A stretch of DNA of 49,514 bases from Marivirga sp. ANT-B6. Lineage in GTDB: Bacteria > Bacteroidota > Bacteroidia > Cytophagales > Cyclobacteriaceae. Both the position numbers and the translations under genes were made by a program. Of this stretch, positions 43,897 through 49,514 are shown piece by piece. The notes beneath the pieces were generated by a model. That model saw nothing but the letters and a program-made list of their open reading frames with translations. It searched no databases and was not told the DNA's origin. How positions within the stretch are numbered: the stretch's first letter is position 1; every line of letters starts with the position of its first letter. The DNA lies in the NCBI GenBank assembly GCA_001683905.1, contig LXQK01000170.1, positions 12,511 through 62,024 on the forward strand, in the 5' to 3' direction.

Positions 43897-46344
43897 ATGA
43901 ATCAAAATAACCCTTTCCCTCATGCTATGTTATACCATACTCTCAAGCAAATTTTCCGTAGCCTTTGGTTAAACAAAAGTTTTACGCTCATCAATCTCTT
44001 AGGGCTTTCGTTGGGACTGGCAGTTGGCGTGCTTATCTTTTTGATCATTGACTATGAAAAAGGCTTTGATAAATTTCATACCAACCCTGATCAGGTTTAT
44101 AGAATTGTCAGTGAAAAAGTACAATCTGGAGAAACATCATATAGTGCGGCCGTACCGTATCCTACGGCCCAGCTGCTACGGGAGGAGTACGAAGGTATTT
44201 TCGCTACTCAAACTCACTTTGAAAAAAATATGGATGTAAGGATTAATGAAGCAGATCCTTTTAATGAAGCAGATATTCTTTTTGCTGATTCCATGTTTTT
44301 TCAGGTTTTGGATTTTGGCAAAATCGAGAACTTCTGGATGTTGGGGAATCCGACTAAGGCGTTGCTAAATCCTAATCAGGTTGTCCTAGCGGAAAGTACC
44401 GCCAGACGATATTTTGGGGCTGATAATCCCATTGGGAAAATGATTAAGGTGGATAACAACTATGAGGTTGAAGTAACGGGCGTCGTGAAGGATGTTACAA
44501 CGCTGAACCATCTGCCTTTCTCTATGATTATCTCTTATGCTACGCTCAATGATAAATTGCCGAATGGATTGGACATTCTTAACTGGAACTTTACAGCCGA
44601 AGGATATAGCTATGTCAGGCTAAAAGGTGACCCAAATAAGGATGCCACAGAGACCTCGCTAACGGCAATTATACAACGCAACGCCGATTCTGACTCCGGT
44701 AAGAAAGATCTGCTACACTTGCAGTCCATTGCCGACATCCATTTTGATTTGACCTACGAAAACGACAATCCCACCTATATTACCAGTGATAAATATCTCT
44801 CTATACTTGTGCTTTTAGGGACTTTTATCATTTTAATAGCTTGCGTAAATTACATCAACCTGGCTACCTCATTTGCCTTTAACAAATCGAAGGAGGTCGG
44901 TATTCGTAAAAGTATCGGCGCCTCGAAACAGCAGTTATTTTTTCACTATATGCTCGAGACCTTCGTGGTTACATTTTGTGCCACTTTGCTTGGCGTCGTG
45001 CTGGCCGTTGTGGCATTACCTTACATCAACCAGATTCTGGATAAGTCCATGGTCGTTACGCAGTTGATCAGTATACCCTTTATTGGTCGGGCGCTGGGGA
45101 TTATTTTAATCATTACGATCATTTCCGGTGTTTATCCCGCCATGATTCTTGCTGGCTTTAGCCCCATCACGGCGCTCACCAACAAGTTAGCAATGCCCGG
45201 AAAATCATCGGTCCTGCTCAGAAAGTCTCTGGTGATTTTTCAATTTACAATATCTACAGCCCTTATCATTTGCACGCTGGTCATAGCAAGTCAGATGAAA
45301 TATTTTCAAAATAAAGGGCTTGGGTTTAATAAGGATGCTGTTATAGAAGTATCGCTCCCTGAGCGGGATAGTACAAAAAGGGATGCCTTTTATACTTTGC
45401 TTCAAAAGCAATCCGCCATTAATGCCGTATCTTTTTGTCTGGGAGCTCCAATTTCCGGTAACGGGTTATCCACAAGTTTTCTCGCAGCAGACTTACCTGC
45501 CGAGATGGGTTACGATGCGGTAGTTATTGCCTGCGATAGGGCTTATAAAGATACCTACCAAATGCAAATGATTGCAGGTCGCTGGTTTCTGCCATCCGAA
45601 GAACAAAATATTGGCACTGCCGTGGTGGTAAACAGAACGCTGGCAAAGACAATAGGTTATGTTAACCCGGAAGATGCACTGGGTCAGTGGATCGGGCTTG
45701 GATTAAATGATATTAAACCTATAATTGTGGGTGTAACAGAAGATTTTCATACGACTTCCTTGCACATCAATATAAGGCCAGTGGCTATGACTCCCATTCC
45801 GTATTTCCATCTTTCCGCGGGGATAAGGATTAATCCAGGGGATTTGCAGGCAACATTAGCGGAAATTGAAGCCGCCTGGAAACAGGTGTACCCTGAGAAT
45901 GTGTACGAGGTTGCCTTTATTGACCAAACTTTGGCAGCTCGGTATGAACAGGAAAATCGGGATTACCAGGTTTTTAGAATCTTTTCCTTCATCTCTGTTT
46001 TGATCTGTTGCATGGGGCTTTGGGGTCTTATCGCTTTTGTAGTCGTGCGAAAAACCCGTGAAATTGGTATTCGCAAAGTTCTGGGAGCAAGCATAAGTGG
46101 CATTGTTATTTTAATTTCACGGGACTTCCTGAAACTTGTCGTTATTGCACTGGTGCTCTCGTCTACTATTGCGGGATATTTTATGCAAAATTGGCTGCAG
46201 AATTTTGCCTATGCAATAGAATTAAGGTGGTGGATCTTTGCGCTGGCAGGTTTTATTTCTGTGGTCATTGCTTTTTTAGCAATTAGCTATCCCGCCATTA
46301 AAGCAGCCATGACCAACCCTATCAACAACCTTAGAGTGGACTAA
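43897..46344 (+). CDS. ABC transporter permease with two FtsX/MacB_PCD units
   Basis: This 815-residue protein has an N-terminal membrane helix (FTLINLLGLSLGLAVGVLIFL), a MacB-type periplasmic core and three FtsX helices. After EVGIRKSIGASKQQLFFHYM, a second periplasmic domain and three more helices with KTREIGIRKVLGASI follow. These duplicated EIGIRKxxGAS loops are the coupling motifs that touch the ATPase. Such proteins export peptides, lipoproteins or small molecules together with an ABC ATPase, which is not next to it here. The frame is open from 43858 (TTG), but ATG 43897 or 43927 is more likely. The two operator-like palindromes lie about 70 nt upstream. Confidence 0.87.
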   Translation: MNQNNPFPHAMLYHTLKQIFRSLWLNKSFTLINLLGLSLGLAVGVLIFLIIDYEKGFDKFHTNPDQVYRIVSEKVQSGETSYSAAVPYPTAQLLREEYEGIFATQTHFEKNMDVRINEADPFNEADILFADSMFFQVLDFGKIENFWMLGNPTKALLNPNQVVLAESTARRYFGADNPIGKMIKVDNNYEVEVTGVVKDVTTLNHLPFSMIISYATLNDKLPNGLDILNWNFTAEGYSYVRLKGDPNKDATETSLTAIIQRNADSDSGKKDLLHLQSIADIHFDLTYENDNPTYITSDKYLSILVLLGTFIILIACVNYINLATSFAFNKSKEVGIRKSIGASKQQLFFHYMLETFVVTFCATLLGVVLAVVALPYINQILDKSMVVTQLISIPFIGRALGIILIITIISGVYPAMILAGFSPITALTNKLAMPGKSSVLLRKSLVIFQFTISTALIICTLVIASQMKYFQNKGLGFNKDAVIEVSLPERDSTKRDAFYTLLQKQSAINAVSFCLGAPISGNGLSTSFLAADLPAEMGYDAVVIACDRAYKDTYQMQMIAGRWFLPSEEQNIGTAVVVNRTLAKTIGYVNPEDALGQWIGLGLNDIKPIIVGVTEDFHTTSLHINIRPVAMTPIPYFHLSAGIRINPGDLQATLAEIEAAWKQVYPENVYEVAFIDQTLAARYEQENRDYQVFRIFSFISVLICCMGLWGLIAFVVVRKTREIGIRKVLGASISGIVILISRDFLKLVVIALVLSSTIAGYFMQNWLQNFAYAIELRWWIFALAGFISVVIAFLAISYPAIKAAMTNPINNLRVD

Positions 46345-46372
46345 ATTCTGCCTGATCTTATCCTGGCATGGA

Positions 46373-46837
46373 TTATAGGTGGATGGTGAAAATGGTCGAT
46401 TCAAAGGGTGTACTGGTACAGGCTATCGCTCCATCTAGCTTTTCCACCGCTTTTTTAGTGATAAATAAGCCCAAACCAAAACCATTGGATTTGGTATTGC
46501 CCCGAAAGAAAATATCGTATATTCTGTCGCTGATTTTTTCGTCGATACCTTCACCGTTGTCTTCTACGGTAATAATCGTTTGTTGGTGATCTTTTTTTAA
46601 ATTGATATTAACGTAAGGCGCATCTTCATTCCAGCCGTAGTGCGACTTGAACCATTGCCTTTCTTTATCCGATAAAACGATCAGCGATACAGGCGTTTCA
46701 CAAATGGTTGCGGCATGATGATTTGGTTCCTCAAGATCTTCTTCTATAGGACTATCCAACAGGGAATAGCTTCTAAGGTTAGTTAATCTTTCTTCTTCAC
46801 GTTCAAGCACTTTAAGTCGGTGTTTGGAGGTTTCCAT
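46373..46837 (-). pseudogene. Internally deleted GAF-domain histidine kinase remnant
   Basis: The 154-codon frame joins two unrelated pieces. Residues 1 to about 71 look like the start of a GAF domain (EEERLTNLRSYSLLDSPIEED, then PVSLIVLSDKERQWFKSHYG). The rest is the end of a histidine-kinase ATPase domain: TVEDNGEGID (D-box), FFRGN, and FGLGLFITKKAVEKLDG (G2-box). The dimerisation domain with its phospho-acceptor His, the N-box and most of the GAF domain are missing. The junction near WNEDAPYVNI keeps the frame. It is therefore most likely a deletion product without kinase activity. Confidence 0.7.
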
Positions 46838-46843
46838 AAGCAC

Positions 46844-47324
46844 ATTGGTAATAGCTTTGTAGGGTGTTTTATTATTTCGATCTTCGTTTTTTCATAAATG
46901 AAGGTAGAAATCAATTTAAATTACTATCGCGACAGAAAGGATCTGCGCGGCATAATTGATAATCCACATTTGTAGCAACAGATTTTATGACTGCCATAGA
47001 GCGACCAAGAGATATAGCTTATGATTACAAGTCAATAAAGTAAAAAATGGTAATTAAATAAACGATATCATTTATTTAACCAACCACTACAAGAGCTTGT
47101 TCAGAAATTGGATACTATTGAAGCGAAACTTATTGCGCTGGTAAACTTTTTACTCCAAATATTTGTCATGCATATATAAAAATAGCTTTCATACCATTTT
47201 TATAACTATCTTTGACTTTTTATTTCAGGTTGGCAGGTAATTTATTATCCTTCTCCCAAACATATCGTTAGCCCTCCGTTCTAAAGAATCTTACAAAATT
47301 CTATATCATTTAAAAATTAACACA
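46844..47324. other. Gap before the DEAD-box helicase gene
   Basis: No intact gene. It holds a 9-bp inverted repeat TTAAATAAA (47054-47062) and TTTATTTAA (47071-47079). It also has a short coding-like stretch up to the TAA at about 47178 (containing LQELVQKLDTIEAKLIALV), and the promoter of the helicase near 47210. Confidence 0.5.
47207..47214 (+). promoter_or_regulatory. -7 element before the DEAD-box helicase
   Basis: TATCTTTG is a perfect TAnnTTTG match. Transcription would start near 47221, leaving a leader of about 105 nt before the TTG start. A long leader is common for cold-induced helicase genes. Confidence 0.45.
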
Positions 47325-48578
47325 TTGACATTCGATCATTTAAATCTAATTGAGCCTATCCTTAAGGCTTTAAAAACAGAAGGATATACACAACCGACGC
47401 CCATACAAGAACAAGCAATCCCCCTTATTCTCAAAAGAAACGACCTTTTAGGTTGTGCCCAGACAGGTACAGGTAAAACGGCTGCTTTTGCTATTCCAAT
47501 TTTGCAGATACTGCATGAGGAGGCACCATTGGAAAAAGGACCCAAGGCTATTAAAGCGCTGATTTTAACGCCTACGCGTGAACTGGCGATCCAGATAGAA
47601 GAAAGCTTTCATGCTTATGGCAAGCACGTAGGCTTAAAACACTTGGTTGTATTTGGTGGTGTATCGCAGTATGGTCAAACTACGGCTTTGCGAAAAGGCG
47701 TAGATATCCTCGTGGCAACACCTGGCAGGCTACTTGACTTGATGAATCAGCGGTTTATCAGCCTGGACAAGATCAAGCTTTTTGTGCTTGATGAAGCAGA
47801 CCGAATGCTGGACATGGGCTTCTTTAATGATGTGAAGAAGATCATTGCGAAACTCCCTGAAAGGCGGCAATCCCTGTTTTTCTCGGCTACCATGCCACCA
47901 GAAATTGTGATGCTGGCCGACAAGATTCTGGTAAATCCATCGAAGGTAGAGGTGACACCTGTTTCGTCTACAGCCAATACCGTAGAGCAGGCAATTTATT
48001 TCGTCGATAAAAAAGATAAAAAGTCATTGTTGACACATCTTTTGGATGACAAAGTTATTGTTTCGGCACTCGTGTTTGCCCGTACCAAACATGGGGCAGA
48101 TAAAGTGGCGAAAGACCTGAACCGCTCTGGCATAAAAACTGAGGCTATTCATGGCAATAAGTCGCAAAATGCCAGGCAAAATGCTTTAAATAATTTCAAA
48201 AATAAGCGTACCAGAGTTTTGGTAGCGACCGACATTGCTGCCAGGGGAATAGATGTAGAAGACTTATCGCACGTAATTAATTTTGAGCTTCCCAACGTCC
48301 CTGAGACCTATGTCCACCGGATTGGAAGAACCGGAAGGGCTGGTGCCAGTGGTATAGCGCTTTCGTTTTGCGATAGCGAAGAAAAAGCGTACTTAAAAGA
48401 TATCCAGAAGCTGATTTCCAAAGCCATTCCTGTGGTAGAAGATCATCCTTATCCCTTAATAGAGACGCATGTCGCCAAGAAACCAGAAGCTGCCAGAAGA
48501 GTAGATAAAAGTGGTGCAGGTGGCGTGAACAGGGGAGCAGGGAAAAGCTGGTATGGTAAAAAAAGACACACCCGGTAG
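47325..48578 (+). CDS. DEAD-box ATP-dependent RNA helicase (RhlE-like)
   Basis: The 417-residue helicase has all the family motifs: Q-motif (YTQPTPIQEQAIP), motif I AQTGTGKT (about 44-51), PTRELA, TPGRL, DEAD in VLDEADRMLDMGF (about 154), SAT, the C-terminal ARGIDVEDLSHVINFE, and HRIGRTGRAG (about 330). The tail is short, basic and Gly/Ser/Arg rich, as in RhlE-type proteins. It would remodel RNA structure, for example during ribosome assembly or in the cold. The TTG start gives the usual short N-terminus before the Q-motif. Confidence 0.94.
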   Translation: MTFDHLNLIEPILKALKTEGYTQPTPIQEQAIPLILKRNDLLGCAQTGTGKTAAFAIPILQILHEEAPLEKGPKAIKALILTPTRELAIQIEESFHAYGKHVGLKHLVVFGGVSQYGQTTALRKGVDILVATPGRLLDLMNQRFISLDKIKLFVLDEADRMLDMGFFNDVKKIIAKLPERRQSLFFSATMPPEIVMLADKILVNPSKVEVTPVSSTANTVEQAIYFVDKKDKKSLLTHLLDDKVIVSALVFARTKHGADKVAKDLNRSGIKTEAIHGNKSQNARQNALNNFKNKRTRVLVATDIAARGIDVEDLSHVINFELPNVPETYVHRIGRTGRAGASGIALSFCDSEEKAYLKDIQKLISKAIPVVEDHPYPLIETHVAKKPEAARRVDKSGAGGVNRGAGKSWYGKKRHTR

Positions 48579-48600
48579 ATTATGTAGCATAAAAAATATT

Positions 48601-48645
48601 AACAATAAACCCCGCCAGGCACAAGTCTGGCGGGGTTTATTGTTT
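48601..48645. terminator. Bidirectional terminator between convergent genes
   Basis: A perfect 18-bp stem (48601-48618 with 48627-48644, core CCCCGCCAG/CTGGCGGGG) has an 8-nt loop. A/T-rich ends on both strands let it act in both directions, for the helicase gene and the SDR gene. Confidence 0.9.
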
Positions 48646-48666
48646 TAAAAGATACGCCTAACGGAA

Positions 48667-49380
48667 TTAGGCTGGTTTGGTAGGCCTAACTTCTATTTTA
48701 CTTGGCAAGGTGCGCGGGTGCATCTGCATCAGGTCTACAACCATCTGCCCTATGTCTTCGATCTGGATTTTCCACCCATCTTTTTCGTTCGGCTGGTGAT
48801 CATTAAAAAAGGTAGCTACCGACCCGGGCATGATGGTTGTCACTTTTATATGATGCTGGCGCAAGTCAAGCATCACCGATTGGGTAAATCCTGTAAGCCC
48901 AAACTTACTGGCATTATAGGCCGAACCCTCAGCAAAAAAATTGGTGCCAGCAAGGCTGGAGATCGTCATGATATACCCTTTCGATGCCTTCAACGCTTTG
49001 AGACACGATTTGATACTGTAAAAAACCCCCGTAAGGTTCGTGTCGATTGTTTCATTCCACTGTTCCGGGGTGAGGTCTTCGATGGAGGCAAAATGCCCCA
49101 GACCTGCATTGGCAACAAGCAGGTCCAGCTGCCCCCATTGATTGATTAATTGCTCTACGGCCTGCTGCTGAGACGAAAAATCGCGTACGTCAGCTGCGAG
49201 CCCCAATGCTTCACCTTTGCCAGCTTTGTTGAGCGTCGCCGCCGCCTTGTCGGCACTGTCCTGCGAACGACTTGTGATAGCCACTTTCATCCCTTGTTGC
49301 ATGAGTGCTTCGGCGATACCGTACCCTATGCCTTTACTTCCACCGGTAATGAGTGCCACTTTGTGTTCCAAATTTTGCAT
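48667..49380 (-). CDS. SDR-family NAD(P)-dependent oxidoreductase
   Basis: This 237-residue classical short-chain dehydrogenase has the cofactor motif TGGSKGIGYGIAEAL at about residues 12-26, NAG in LVANAGLGHF near 92, the catalytic Ser in TISSLAG near 142, and YNASKFG with the catalytic Tyr and Lys near 155-159. All are intact. The similarity is to 3-ketoacyl-ACP reductase and related alcohol dehydrogenases, but the substrate is not predictable. It faces the helicase gene across the bidirectional terminator. The ATG start is clear. Confidence 0.9.
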   Translation of the reverse strand: MQNLEHKVALITGGSKGIGYGIAEALMQQGMKVAITSRSQDSADKAAATLNKAGKGEALGLAADVRDFSSQQQAVEQLINQWGQLDLLVANAGLGHFASIEDLTPEQWNETIDTNLTGVFYSIKSCLKALKASKGYIMTISSLAGTNFFAEGSAYNASKFGLTGFTQSVMLDLRQHHIKVTTIMPGSVATFFNDHQPNEKDGWKIQIEDIGQMVVDLMQMHPRTLPSKIEVRPTKPA

Positions 49381-49514
49381 GATATCATCTTTTATGTTTT
49401 AGCACCTAATATAGCTGCCATTGACTTACAGGTAAATAGAAATGTGGGGGAAGATGTTTTAGAAGAAGACCCTATGTTCTAATACTTCGGCAAAAACGGC
49501 GTTTTAAAATTTGG

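Noticed and set aside
1-49514. tRNA, rRNA, CRISPR arrays, prophage or transposase genes
   Set aside because: No sequence with the needed features was seen on either strand, though a covariance-model search would be needed to exclude small RNAs.

Overview
The window is an ordinary-looking stretch of chromosome from a gliding or type IX-secreting member of the Bacteroidota. Three things support this: a complete porP/sprF-gldK-gldL-gldM-gldN locus with a sprE/porW-like gene nearby, several promoters with the phylum-specific -7 element TAnnTTTG, and an ATP synthase operon that stops at the gamma subunit. Many genes start with TTG (SDR epimerase, lytic transglycosylase, hemW, Omp85 protein, WecA-like transferase, sprE, M23 peptidase, DEAD-box helicase). 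The genus cannot be fixed from sequence reading alone. I saw no tRNA, rRNA, CRISPR array, prophage or intact insertion sequence.

Layout. 1-5.9 kb: TIGR01777 epimerase, LOG-family protein, lytic transglycosylase and uvrA on the plus strand, closed by a strong terminator. 6.2-9.6 kb: type II NADH dehydrogenase, then a LytS/LytR-type two-component pair whose promoter contains a perfect 16-bp palindrome. 9.6-12.9 kb, minus strand: M1 aminopeptidase, small TerB-like protein, hemW. 12.9-23.5 kb, plus strand: Omp85-family protein, WecA/TagO-like sugar-phosphate transferase, DUF4271 protein, hemD, then porP/sprF and gldKLMN, ended by a terminator. 23.6-30.4 kb, minus strand: uvrC, PBP1A-type penicillin-binding protein, and sprE/porW. 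30.5-32.0 kb: M23 peptidase, bactofilin and atpZ. 32.2-37.8 kb: atpI-like gene and atpB-E-F-H-A-G, with RNA hairpins after atpE and after atpA.

37.8-40.1 kb is the least ordinary part. It has two GC-rich extragenic repeat-like elements around a coupled UbiA-like membrane protein and methyltransferase, plus a small membrane protein. 40.1-43.7 kb, minus strand: MBL-fold hydrolase and a coupled pair made of a TPR membrane protein and a TPR-AAA+ ATPase. 43.9-46.3 kb: an FtsX/MacB-type permease preceded by two near-identical imperfect palindromes spaced exactly 21 bp apart. 46.4-46.8 kb: an internally deleted GAF histidine kinase remnant. 47.3-49.4 kb: DEAD-box RNA helicase and a convergent SDR oxidoreductase, separated by an 18-bp perfect-stem terminator.

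How the genes work together. Much of the window concerns the cell envelope: the T9SS/gliding motor (GldLM), its outer ring and periplasmic lipoproteins (GldK, GldN, SprE), peptidoglycan enzymes (lytic transglycosylase, PBP1A, M23 peptidase with bactofilin), and outer membrane assembly (Omp85). Energy metabolism is represented by NDH-2 and most of the F-type ATP synthase. No clearly new multi-gene system stands out. The best candidates for undescribed biology are the AAA+/TPR membrane module, the UbiA-like/methyltransferase pair, the phased operator pair before the permease, and the repeat elements near 37.9 and 39.95 kb.
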